Below the pieces are notes generated by a model, which saw only the letters and a list, made by a program, of their open reading frames with translations, ran no database searches and was not told the origin of the DNA. Of a DNA stretch of 64,000 nt, positions 1-7,916 are shown piece by piece. This DNA comes from Methylobacter sp. (GTDB lineage Bacteria > Pseudomonadota > Gammaproteobacteria > Methylococcales > Methylomonadaceae), in NCBI GenBank assembly GCA_030684815.1, contig JAUXXQ010000038.1:22692-86691 (forward strand), read 5' to 3'. The position numbers were made by a program, and so were the translations under genes. The first letter of the stretch is position 1; the number at the start of each line of letters is the position of its first letter.

Positions 1-311
1 CCGGAAGCAGCCGTTATTTTGTCATGGACTATAAAACCAACGGCCTGCCGGATTACAGCCCGGACAGCCTAACCCAGGCCATGCGCGAACATAACTACGG
101 CCTGCAATACTGGATTTACACCGTCGTATTGCACCGTTATTTGCAAATACGGCTGCCGGATTATGACTACGACACCCATTTTGGCGGCGTGCGCTATCTG
201 TTCGTGCGCGGCATGACGCCGGATCAGCCGATGAGCGGCATTTATCAGGATCGCCCCGATTTGGCGCAGGTTGAAGCCCTGGCGGCATTGTTTGGAGGTA
301 AGTCGTGTTAG
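1..311 (+). CDS. recB: RecB, exonuclease V beta subunit (C-terminal fragment)
   Basis: The reading frame is open from the window edge (first full codon at base 3) to a TAG at 309-311, so only about the last 100 residues are visible. The segment YFVMDYKTN matches the nuclease motif of RecB (usually L-L/V-DYKSN), where the Asp and Lys of DYK belong to the catalytic site of the C-terminal nuclease domain. RecB is the 3'-5' helicase and sole nuclease of the RecBCD complex, which processes double-strand breaks for RecA. recD follows with a 7 bp overlap, as in other gammaproteobacterial recBCD loci. recC would be expected upstream, outside the window. The identification rests on one motif plus the neighbour. 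Confidence 0.88.
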   Translation, partial: GSSRYFVMDYKTNGLPDYSPDSLTQAMREHNYGLQYWIYTVVLHRYLQIRLPDYDYDTHFGGVRYLFVRGMTPDQPMSGIYQDRPDLAQVEALAALFGGKSC

Positions 312-1954
312 ATCAAGACAGAGTGTTCACCCGGCTGGATGCCGCCTTTGCCCGATTCCTGAGCCAGCGTACCGGTTTCGGGCCGATACAAAAACAGGCT
401 TTCGAGAACCTGCTGATGACCCTGTCTTACGAGCAAAATCAGGGCCACAACTGTATTCAAATAGACGAAGATACGAAAGCATTAGTGCTGGCTTCCGGAC
501 TGGCGGCAGCGCTATCGGCAACGCCGGACCGGACTTTGCCGCTGGTTATCGAACAGAACCGCCTGTATCTGCACCGTTACTGGCAGTATGAACAACGGCT
601 GGCGCAGCAAATCAAGGCGATGACCCAGGTCGGGCAGCCGCTGGCAGAATTCGAAACCCTGCTGAACCGTTATTTTGTCGACGTCATTGACGACCAGCGC
701 GAGGCGGCGAAAATGGCCGTGCAACAGTCATTTTGCATTATTACCGGCGGCCCCGGAACCGGCAAGACCTTTACCGTGGTTAAGATTCTGGCGCTGTTGC
801 AGGAATTGGCGGAACAGCCGCTGCATATCGCGCTGGCGGCGCCAACCGGCAAGGCGGCGATGCGGCTGCAGGAATCAATCGGCTTTAGCAAGGCGAAACT
901 GCCGTGTTCGGAGGCCATCAAAAATCACATCCCGGAAAGCGTCAGCACCTTGCACCGTTTGCTGGGCGCGATGCCGCCGTCCCCGTATTTCCGACATCAT
1001 GCCGACAAACCGCTGGTTTACGATCTGGTGGTTATTGACGAAGCATCGATGGTTGATCTGGCCTTGATGAGCAAGTTGCTGGATGCGCTAAAACCCGGTG
1101 CGCGCCTGATTCTGTTGGGCGACAAGGATCAATTGGCGTCGGTCGAGTCCGGTGCGGTGCTGGCCGATTTGGCCGGTACCGGGGCTTTGCAGGACACTGT
1201 CTACACCTTAAAGAAATCGCACCGTTTTGGCGGCGCGATAGCACAGCTGGCTGACGCCGTGAATGATCAACACGATGAACGAGCCTGGCAAATTTTAACC
1301 GACGGCAACGATGCAGCCGTGCAATGCCTCGACGGCGATTTAATCGATTACGTGGCCGCGCAGCAAGCCGGATATTTAAAGCTGATTAAGGCCGACGCCG
1401 AATTCGGGCCGGTTTTTCAGGCCTTCAGCCGCTTTCAGGTGCTGTGTTCCAACCGGCAGGGCAAAAACAGCGTCGCCGACATCAATTATCGGGTCGAACA
1501 AAAACTGGCCGCGCAAAAGCGCATCAACCTGTCCGGTTTATGGTATCCGGGACGGCCGGTCATGGTCACGCAAAACAATCCGGCGCTGCACCTTTATAAC
1601 GGCGATATTGGCATTTGCATGAAAGATAGTATCGATTCGATAGGAAAGCTGATGGTGTATTTCCAGCGCCCCGACGGCAGCGTTAAAAAATACCTGCCCG
1701 CCCGCCTGCCGCATTGCGAAACCGTTTTCGCGATGACCATACACAAAAGCCAGGGTTCCGAATTCGAGGAAGTGCTGATTGCGTTGCCCGAGGCCATTAA
1801 CCCGGTGCTGACTAAGGAACTGCTGTACACCGCGATTACCAGGGCGAAAAAAAGCCTGAAACTGGTTGCCGATGAAGCGGTATTTAAGCAGACGGTTCAG
1901 CAAAAAATCGAGCGCGTCACCGGCCTGGCCGATAAATTTGCCGTGCCTGATTAA
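305..1954 (+). CDS. recD: RecD, exonuclease V alpha subunit (5'-3' helicase)
   Basis: A 549-residue superfamily 1B helicase, the fast motor of RecBCD. Walker A GGPGTGKT is at residues 148-155, motif II VVIDEAS around 242-248 and motif V (IHKSQGSEF) near 480. Motif VI (LYTAITRAKKSL) is near 507. The N-terminal ~100 residues are the RecB-contacting region. The start is GTG at 305, supported by GGAGGT at 294-299 and by overlap with the end of recB, which implies translational coupling. It is about 60 residues shorter than the E. coli protein but all helicase motifs are present. Confidence 0.95.
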   Translation: MLDQDRVFTRLDAAFARFLSQRTGFGPIQKQAFENLLMTLSYEQNQGHNCIQIDEDTKALVLASGLAAALSATPDRTLPLVIEQNRLYLHRYWQYEQRLAQQIKAMTQVGQPLAEFETLLNRYFVDVIDDQREAAKMAVQQSFCIITGGPGTGKTFTVVKILALLQELAEQPLHIALAAPTGKAAMRLQESIGFSKAKLPCSEAIKNHIPESVSTLHRLLGAMPPSPYFRHHADKPLVYDLVVIDEASMVDLALMSKLLDALKPGARLILLGDKDQLASVESGAVLADLAGTGALQDTVYTLKKSHRFGGAIAQLADAVNDQHDERAWQILTDGNDAAVQCLDGDLIDYVAAQQAGYLKLIKADAEFGPVFQAFSRFQVLCSNRQGKNSVADINYRVEQKLAAQKRINLSGLWYPGRPVMVTQNNPALHLYNGDIGICMKDSIDSIGKLMVYFQRPDGSVKKYLPARLPHCETVFAMTIHKSQGSEFEEVLIALPEAINPVLTKELLYTAITRAKKSLKLVADEAVFKQTVQQKIERVTGLADKFAVPD

Positions 1955-1981
1955 TCAGGTTAACCGCTTAATAAATAGCTT

Positions 1982-3424
1982 ATGCGCCAATCGATTAGAC
2001 TCAAATTATTCCTGACTTTTCTGCTGACCACGCTGCTGTTGGTTTCGGGGATGTATGTTTTTATGCGCTGGTCGCTGGATCGCGGCTTTAGCGAATTCGT
2101 CAAATCCAGACAGCAAGAACGCGTTACCGCACTGATAGAATCGCTCAGCGATTACTATGCCGACGCACAAAGCTGGGAGCCGCTGGCCGGCGACAAACAG
2201 CGCTGGATTCAATTATTATGGCAATCCGATCCGCGCCACCGCCACCCTCCGCTGGCTGTGCTCGAACAGGCGCAAAACGAACCGGCTGACGTGTGGCCGC
2301 CCGCGCTGGCGGACATTCACCGCAACAGGCGTTACACGCCGCTGGAACTGAGCGTGATGCTGTTACGCGCCGACCAAACGGTTATTTTCGGGCGCGCCGA
2401 TGCCGTCCGGCAATTGGCGCTGGAGCCCATTCGCCATCAAGACCGCATTGTCGGCTATTTGGGCCTGTTGCCGGGAAAACCGGTCAACCAGCCCGGCGAA
2501 ATACGCTTTATCGAAGGGCAGGCCAAATCGTTGGTATGGATTGCCCTGCTGATGGTGTTGCTGTCCGCCTGTTTGGCCTTGCTGCTGGCCTATATGCTGG
2601 GGCGTCCGCTTAAACGCATTACCGCAGCGGCTAAAGCGCTGGCGGTAGGGCATTACGATATCCGCTTGCCGGTCGAATCGTCCGATGAATTGGGGCGGCT
2701 GGCACAGGATTTTAACCAGCTGGCCTCGGCTTTGGAAGGTGCGGAACAATCGCGGCGGCGCTGGGTTGCCGATGTTTCGCATGAATTGCGCACGCCGCTG
2801 GCGGTGCTGCACGGCGAATTGGAAGCCTTGCAAGACGGCATCAGGCCGTTGACGCCGGAAGCCGTTGACTCCTTGCTCAGCGATGTCAGAAGGCTGAACC
2901 GCCTGACCGATGACCTGTATCAATTGGCCTTGTCGGATCAGGGCGCGCTCAGTTACCGTAAGGAACAGACCGACCCGCTGGCGGTGCTGCGCAGTGATAT
3001 TGCTTCCATGGCAGCGGAATTCGACAACAAACACATCCGCGTGCAATTGTTTAACCGGTTGCCGAAGGCGGTGCGCATTTATGCCGATCCGGGGCGATTG
3101 TCGCAATTATTCCGCAATGTGTTGAACAACAGCGCCAAATATACCGATGCGGGCGGTTGTTTGGACATCACGGTGCTGCAAAAAAACGGGCAGCTTGTGT
3201 TCGAGTTTGCCGACAGCGCGCCGGGTGTGCCCGAGCCGGAAATGGCGCATTTGTTCGAGCGTTTTTATCGCGTCGAAAATTCGCGCAACCGTGATTGCGG
3301 CGGCGCGGGCCTGGGCCTTGCCCTTTGCGCGAACATTGTCCAGGCGCACAGCGGCACTCTTTCAGCCGAAGCCTCGTCCTATAACGGATTGACCCTCCGC
3401 ATCACCTTGCCGGTAACGCCATGA
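1982..3424 (+). CDS. baeS: BaeS-like sensor histidine kinase
   Basis: A 480-residue inner-membrane kinase. It has an N-terminal membrane helix (about residues 8-28), a periplasmic sensor of ~150 residues and a second helix (about 183-205). A HAMP segment follows. The H-box VSHELRTPLAVL has the phosphoacceptor His at 267. The N-box LFRNVLNNSAKYT is near 375 and the G-box GGAGLGLALC near 439. The stop codon overlaps the ATG of the response regulator gene (ATGA, 3421-3424), so the two are co-translated. The response regulator is very close to BaeR, so this should be the envelope-stress sensor BaeS. The actual ligand here is unknown. Confidence 0.82.
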   Translation: MRQSIRLKLFLTFLLTTLLLVSGMYVFMRWSLDRGFSEFVKSRQQERVTALIESLSDYYADAQSWEPLAGDKQRWIQLLWQSDPRHRHPPLAVLEQAQNEPADVWPPALADIHRNRRYTPLELSVMLLRADQTVIFGRADAVRQLALEPIRHQDRIVGYLGLLPGKPVNQPGEIRFIEGQAKSLVWIALLMVLLSACLALLLAYMLGRPLKRITAAAKALAVGHYDIRLPVESSDELGRLAQDFNQLASALEGAEQSRRRWVADVSHELRTPLAVLHGELEALQDGIRPLTPEAVDSLLSDVRRLNRLTDDLYQLALSDQGALSYRKEQTDPLAVLRSDIASMAAEFDNKHIRVQLFNRLPKAVRIYADPGRLSQLFRNVLNNSAKYTDAGGCLDITVLQKNGQLVFEFADSAPGVPEPEMAHLFERFYRVENSRNRDCGGAGLGLALCANIVQAHSGTLSAEASSYNGLTLRITLPVTP

Positions 3425-4107
3425 CGCATATTTTGATTGTCGAAGATGAAGCCAAACTGGCCCGTTTGCAGGCGGATTATTTGCACAGCGCCGGCTTTGT
3501 AACCGATTGCCTTGATAACGGCTTGAGCGTTGTCCCGTGGCTCAAAAAAAATCCTACCAACCTGATTTTGCTGGATCTAATGTTGCCGGGGCGGGACGGT
3601 CTGGATATTTGCCGAGACATTCGGAGTTTCAGCGCCGTGCCGATTATCATCGTCACCGCCCGTATCGAAGAAGTCGACCGGCTGCTGGGTCTGGAGCTGG
3701 GTGCCGACGATTATATGTGCAAGCCGTTTAGCCCGCGCGAAATGGTTGCGCGGGTCAAAGCGGTGTTGCGCAGATTGCAGCCGCCAGCGGTGATAAACGG
3801 CAGCGATGGCCGGCTGTCGCTAGACCCGGAAAGCTTTCGGGTACGCATCGACGGGCGGGAAACGGAATTGACGGCGGTTGAATTTCAATTGTTGCAGGCG
3901 TTGTATCATCAGCCGGGGCGCATTTTTTCGCGGTCGAAATTGATGGATTTGATTTATCAGGATCAGCGTATCGTTTCCGACCGCACCATCGACAGCCATA
4001 TCAAGAAACTGCGCAAAAAATTGTCCGAACTGTCGCCCGAGCACGAGCTGATACACTCGGTGTACGGTGCGGGTTATCGCTACGAGGCGCAAGACGGGGC
4101 GAGATAA
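3421..4107 (+). CDS. baeR: BaeR-like response regulator (OmpR family)
   Basis: A 228-residue two-domain regulator. The receiver domain has the acidic pair in VEDE, the phosphoacceptor Asp52 in LLDLMLPG, and the Lys of CKPFSPREMVARVK. The C-terminal winged helix ends with the usual SDRTIDSHIKKLRKKL recognition region. The stretch IEEVDRLLGLELGADDY is nearly identical to what I recall of E. coli BaeR, a regulator of envelope-stress and drug/metal efflux genes. It overlaps the kinase stop codon by 4 bp. No efflux genes of the mdtABC type are adjacent. A metal-efflux operon lies 2.5 kb downstream, but a regulatory link is only a guess. Confidence 0.85.
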   Translation: MTHILIVEDEAKLARLQADYLHSAGFVTDCLDNGLSVVPWLKKNPTNLILLDLMLPGRDGLDICRDIRSFSAVPIIIVTARIEEVDRLLGLELGADDYMCKPFSPREMVARVKAVLRRLQPPAVINGSDGRLSLDPESFRVRIDGRETELTAVEFQLLQALYHQPGRIFSRSKLMDLIYQDQRIVSDRTIDSHIKKLRKKLSELSPEHELIHSVYGAGYRYEAQDGAR

Positions 4108-4125
4108 GTAGAGATTGCTACAGAG

Positions 4126-4639
4126 TTACACCAGCTCAACCCGCAAACCGGCGCGGGTAGCTGCTTCGCATTGGCGTTTATCGGCAGATACAAACATATC
4201 AGCTTTCAAAGTCACCGCGCTACCAATATGCAGGGCGTCCATAGCCCGCAGTACATTGTTTTCGAGACTGGAAATCGCCTGCGCCAATACTGCCGGGGTA
4301 AGATCGCATAAAACCGCATCTTCAATATCAGCCATTAACAGCGTTTTTAGCTGCCGATATTGGCTATCAACTTAACACGGGACAGACCTTCCAGGTTTTT
4401 AAAACCTGGAAGGTCTACTTCGGCATACTTGTCCCGCTTTAAATGGGAAGCCCCGATATTGCGCATCGGTAATCCGCGCTTCCCTGCGCAGGCGACAAAA
4501 AGCGGAAATGGTCTCAGGAAGCGCAATACCTGCTAAACCAATTTCTGTTGCCTTATCACACCATACCAGCACTTCGTCAGTGCCACGCTCATAGACATAA
4601 CGCTTGGCAAAGGCCGATGTATCAAAAAAAAACCAGCAT
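4126..4639 (-). pseudogene. VapC-family PIN toxin, broken by frameshift and insertion
   Basis: Two pieces of one PIN-domain toxin can be rejoined. The start is ATG at 4639-4637 (MLVFFDTSAFAKRY, with the first PIN Asp in DTSA). The C-terminal piece ends at 4126 and contains LRAMDALHIGSAV, the usual DALH PIN motif, and SADKRQ. Two lesions separate them. A run of nine T (minus strand, about 4624-4632) puts the start one base out of frame; eight T would restore it. A ~91 bp palindromic insertion at 4362-4452 splits codons in the middle. Deleting the insertion with one copy of its flanking repeat restores the frame across ITDAQYRQLKTLLMAD. The intact product would have been about 137 residues, a ribonuclease toxin partnered by the upstream antitoxin gene. 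Confidence 0.85.
4362..4452. mobile_element. MITE-like palindromic insertion with target duplication
   Basis: A ~91 bp insertion inside the vapC remnant. The sequence CCGATATTG occurs on both sides (4354-4362 and 4453-4461), an 8-9 bp direct repeat that looks like a target-site duplication. The ends are imperfect inverted repeats starting GGCT and sharing CGGGAC/GTCCCG at 4378-4383 and 4431-4436. The centre (4384-4416) is a near-perfect palindrome with arms AGACCTTCCAGG and CCTGGAAGGTCT. The same central palindrome recurs at 12465-12497 and, interrupted by an IS110 element, at 42273-43505. It has no coding capacity, so it would need a transposase supplied elsewhere. Confidence 0.8.
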
Positions 4640-4853
4640 CGCGCTCTTCCAAAATCAAGCGACTAAGGGCAACACCATCCAATACCAGCGGTTGTGCTGT
4701 GCGTCGCTTCCATGACGGCAAATCAGGTGCTATCGGAACAATATCGGCAATGGCTTTTCCATTGCGCAGAACGCGCACTGATTCGCCTGACTCGACAATA
4801 TCAAAATACTGTTTAGCGTGGTTACGTACTTCTGTGAATGTTGCTTGTTTCAT
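4533..4853 (-). CDS. Phd/YefM-type antitoxin, 3' end extended by frameshift
   Basis: Residues 1-75 are a typical Phd/YefM antitoxin (MKQATFTEVRNHAKQYFDIV, then VRVLRNGKAIADIVP), a DNA-binding protein that represses its operon and neutralises the PIN toxin through its C-terminus. As read, the frame runs on to 4533 because the T tract near 4624-4632 has nine bases. With eight, it would stop at a TGA right after RDAGFF, and the toxin frame starting at 4639 would stay open. The natural product is therefore probably ~76 residues, and the last ~30 residues here are out-of-frame toxin sequence. The tract could be a mutation, a slippage site or a sequencing error. Confidence 0.8.
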   Translation of the reverse strand: MKQATFTEVRNHAKQYFDIVESGESVRVLRNGKAIADIVPIAPDLPSWKRRTAQPLVLDGVALSRLILEERDAGFFLIHRPLPSVMSMSVALTKCWYGVIRQQKLV

Positions 4854-4987
4854 AATAAACTGAAAATGTACAAATAAATGTGCATATTAGATGTACATTT
4901 TTGTCATGGTCAACAGAAACATTGATTTTAAATAAAATACACCTATAGTTGCCAAACAAAAAATCATCCATCTTTAGCGAGCTTACT

Positions 4988-5992
4988 ATGCAACATTTTC
5001 GTCTTTCTTTTATTGTCACTGCACTTTGTTTGGTGGCCGCCTTCTATTGGGGCGGAATAATGGGTGTTTTTATCGCCGCCATCCTGGGCGTCCTTGAAGT
5101 CAGTTTGTCATTTGACAATGCGGTGGTGAACGCCTCGATACTCAAGCGCATGGATGAGCGCTGGCAGCAGTATTTTTTGACCTGGGGCATTTTGGTTGCG
5201 GTTTTTGGTATGCGTTTGCTGTTCCCTATCTTGATTGTTGCGGCGGCTACCGGCATCGGTTTTTTCGGCGTGACTGAAATGGCGTTAAACGACCCCGACA
5301 CATACTCTAAACATTTGACTGCGTCGCACGTACAAATCGCGGCTTTTGGCGGCATGTTCCTGCTGATGGTGTTTTATTCGTTCATCTTTGATGAAAACCG
5401 GGAGTTGCATTGGCTGGGTTACCTGGAAGAAAAAATGGCCTCATTCGGCAAGCTGGAAGCCATTGAAATCATTATGGCTTTAGGCCCGCTGTTAATCATA
5501 CAAAACTTCCTGCCTGAAGAAATCCGTTTGGATGCGCTGGTTGCCGGTGTCGCCGGGGTTATTTTATTTGTTATTGTCGATAGCCTTTCGGCACTGTTTG
5601 AAGACGAGGAAGAAGGCGAACAGGTTGCTGCGGTATTGAAAAAAAGCGGCATGATGAGTTTTGTTTACCTTGAAGTGCTGGACGCCTCATTTTCATTCGA
5701 CGGCGTGATCGGTGCGTTTGCGATTACCCAGGATGTGGTCATTATCATGTTGGGGTTGGCTATCGGCGCGATGTTTGTGCGGAGCATGACGGTATTTTTG
5801 GTGCGTCGCGGCACTTTAGATGAATATGTGTTTTTGGAACATGGCGCGCATTATGCGATTGGCGTGTTGGCGGCCATCATGCTGATTAGCATGACCCATC
5901 ACATCCCCGAAGTTGTCACCGGCTTGGCGGGCGCAATCTTTATCGGGTTGTCGGTGTATTCGTCGATCTTATACAAACAACAGGGCGGTTAA
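4988..5992 (+). CDS. DUF475 / TerC-superfamily integral membrane protein
   Basis: A 334-residue polytopic membrane protein. ATG 4988 is preferred over the TTG at 4949 because it begins directly with a membrane helix (FIVTALCLVAAFYWG). Acidic residues in helices, such as LEVSLSFDNAVVNAS and its second-half counterpart VLDASFSFDGVIGAF, are the paired signature of TerC/DUF475 proteins, which are linked to tellurite resistance and metal-ion (especially manganese) homeostasis in other bacteria. Two inverted halves joined by an acidic loop (LFEDEEEGE) are visible. It stands alone, 46 bp upstream of a small secreted protein gene. The substrate cannot be told from sequence. Confidence 0.8.
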   Translation: MQHFRLSFIVTALCLVAAFYWGGIMGVFIAAILGVLEVSLSFDNAVVNASILKRMDERWQQYFLTWGILVAVFGMRLLFPILIVAAATGIGFFGVTEMALNDPDTYSKHLTASHVQIAAFGGMFLLMVFYSFIFDENRELHWLGYLEEKMASFGKLEAIEIIMALGPLLIIQNFLPEEIRLDALVAGVAGVILFVIVDSLSALFEDEEEGEQVAAVLKKSGMMSFVYLEVLDASFSFDGVIGAFAITQDVVIIMLGLAIGAMFVRSMTVFLVRRGTLDEYVFLEHGAHYAIGVLAAIMLISMTHHIPEVVTGLAGAIFIGLSVYSSILYKQQGG

Positions 5993-6019
5993 GGCCAACC
6001 CTTGGCATTTTTTCGCCCC

Positions 6020-6439
6020 ATGTTGACGACTCTCCGCAAATTCACCGTTATTTTTCTAGCCATCGTGCAATTGATTGCACCGCTGGTACATGCGCACACC
6101 GGTGAGGAAAGCCAAGGCCTGGGCCTGCATGTCCCGGGTCTTGAAGGCTATGGCGCAAAACCGGGGGCGTTGACGGTTCAGGCACAACACCCTCATTTCA
6201 GCGCGGATGGCATCATGGTCGGTATCGATACCGGCATTCAGTATAAACAAGTCAATGCCGATGTAACTGGCAGCCCTTATTTGCCTCAACAAATCCCGCT
6301 TGTTAACGCCGTAACCTTCGCTTTTGATGTTAATTTTTCACCGCAACCGCAGCAATTTGTTGCTCGGCTGTTAATCCCCGCCCTTTCCCCTCGCGCACCG
6401 CCCGCCCACTCATTTCACCACCTATTTCGGCTCCGTTAA
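6020..6439 (+). CDS. Small secreted protein ahead of metal-efflux operon
   Basis: A 139-residue protein of no recognised family. ATG 6020 gives a clear signal peptide: basic MLTTLRKF, hydrophobic VIFLAIVQLIAPL, and a cleavage region VHAHTG. The frame is also open from a TTG at 6002. The mature part is His-containing (HAHTGEE, HVPG, QHPHFS) and ends in an odd Pro/His/Arg-rich tail (SPRAPPAHSFHHLFRLR), which may mean the true C-terminus was changed by a frameshift. It lies 223 bp upstream of the outer-membrane factor gene. A periplasmic metal-binding role would fit the context but is only inference. Confidence 0.5.
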   Translation: MLTTLRKFTVIFLAIVQLIAPLVHAHTGEESQGLGLHVPGLEGYGAKPGALTVQAQHPHFSADGIMVGIDTGIQYKQVNADVTGSPYLPQQIPLVNAVTFAFDVNFSPQPQQFVARLLIPALSPRAPPAHSFHHLFRLR

Positions 6440-6458
6440 GGGACTTTGTTGGCCGTGA

Positions 6459-6483
6459 GTGACGGGGTTACAAACCCCGTCAC
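6459..6483. terminator. Perfect hairpin after the small secreted gene
   Basis: Arms GTGACGGGGTT (6459-6469) and AACCCCGTCAC (6473-6483) form an 11 bp perfect stem with a 3-base loop, 19 bp after the stop at 6439. No U-run follows, so it may be a dispersed palindrome rather than an intrinsic terminator. The rest of the gap to 6662 shows nothing I recognise. Confidence 0.5.
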
Positions 6484-6662
6484 GCTTCGGTACACGGAAA
6501 GCACAGGTCAAACGGATTTACACGGATTTTTTAAAATGGGCTGTGCTTTTAATCGGTGATTATCAGTGCTATCCGAGTTCCATTGAGTCCTTTTTAACAA
6601 CCGCTAAGCAGTTACGTTGATTTTATTTAGCGCGGCACTTACGCCGCATTGAGCTTATTTCT

Positions 6663-7916
6663 ATGTTTTTACTGAATTTTTTCAGCGCCTTTGGCTTGGT
6701 TTATGTACTGGGCACCGCGCTGGGTTTTGCCGATTCGCCCCCTCTTGTCGAACATCACGACCCGATTGAAACCGATACGCAGTTGAGCTTAACGAAAGTG
6801 GTTGAGCTGACGCTGGAAAAATATCCCGATACCGGCTGGCTTAATGCGCTGGAACAGGAAGCGACGGCGCTGGCGCAACGCGGCAATAGCTGGACAGCGG
6901 GCGCTTCGCAAGCCGGTCTTGGTTTTGAGGAGGCGACCAGCGGCACTTTGCATTATCTGAATGCCTCGGTACAAGTGCCGTTATGGAATCTCGGCCAGCG
7001 CGATGCCGAACAACACACCGCAAAACAGGCCGAAACCAGTGCGCTGTCGCAGGCGGCAGCGGTCAAATTACGGGTGGCCGGATTGGTCAGGGCGGCGCTG
7101 TGGGATATGGCGCTGGCCAACATCAGTTATGAACAGGCCAAAACCGAGTTGGCCATTACCGAGCAGTTGCTGGCGAAAGTGCAACGGCGGGTGGAGCTGG
7201 GCGACTTGCCCCGGGCCGATTTTTTGCTGGCGCAAACCGAGTCGTTGCAAAAACGCTCGGTGGTCACGCTGGCCGAGGCGGAATTAATGCACACCCGCAA
7301 ACGCTATGCCAGCATCACCCAAATGACCAAAATCCCCGCCGATTTTCACGAGCGCTTGGCGGCATTGACCGAAATTGCACAAAACCATCCGGCTCTGGTG
7401 GCGATTAACAGCCAAATACAGCGCAAACAGGCGGAACTCAATGCGGTCAAATTGGTCGGCTCCGGGCAAACCCATGTTGCTGTCGGCGTCAACAGCGACC
7501 GGGGCAGCAACGATGAGCGCAGTAATTACACCGAAAGTTTCAGCATCGGTGTCACCGTGCCGTTCGGCGGCCAGGCGCACCTGGCGCCGCAGCTGGCCGC
7601 AGTCAATGTCGAATTAAACAGGCTGATAGCGGAACGCGAACACATGAGCCGCAATTTGGAACAGGCGCACCACGAGGCCGAACACAGTTTGGAGGTCAAC
7701 CGTGCCGAATTGGACATTGCCAATGAGTTGCAACAGGTGGCCGAAGCGCATTTAAAAATGACCGAGTTGAGTTTTTCGGTCGGTGAAATCAACCTGATGG
7801 ATTTGTTGAAAATCCAGTCCAGAACCCAGCAGGCGGTGTTAAATGCCAAACAACGCGGCGTCATGCTGCAGCGCGATATAGCGCTGTATAACCAAGCCGT
7901 GGGTGTGGCGCCATGA
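6663..7916 (+). CDS. TolC-family outer membrane factor of HME-RND efflux
   Basis: A 417-residue outer-membrane channel protein of the CusC/CzcC type. The N-terminus carries a signal sequence (hydrophobic segment to about residue 22). Two long alpha-helical, Ala/Glu/Gln-rich repeats follow, as in TolC homologues, with the paired sequences RVELGDLPRADFLLAQ (first half) and SVGEINLMDLLKIQ (second half), each marking the start of a helix pair. It is the first gene of a tightly overlapping operon with the adaptor (ATGA overlap at 7913), pump and DUF3240 genes. It should form the exit duct through the outer membrane. Confidence 0.88.
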   Translation: MFLLNFFSAFGLVYVLGTALGFADSPPLVEHHDPIETDTQLSLTKVVELTLEKYPDTGWLNALEQEATALAQRGNSWTAGASQAGLGFEEATSGTLHYLNASVQVPLWNLGQRDAEQHTAKQAETSALSQAAAVKLRVAGLVRAALWDMALANISYEQAKTELAITEQLLAKVQRRVELGDLPRADFLLAQTESLQKRSVVTLAEAELMHTRKRYASITQMTKIPADFHERLAALTEIAQNHPALVAINSQIQRKQAELNAVKLVGSGQTHVAVGVNSDRGSNDERSNYTESFSIGVTVPFGGQAHLAPQLAAVNVELNRLIAEREHMSRNLEQAHHEAEHSLEVNRAELDIANELQQVAEAHLKMTELSFSVGEINLMDLLKIQSRTQQAVLNAKQRGVMLQRDIALYNQAVGVAP

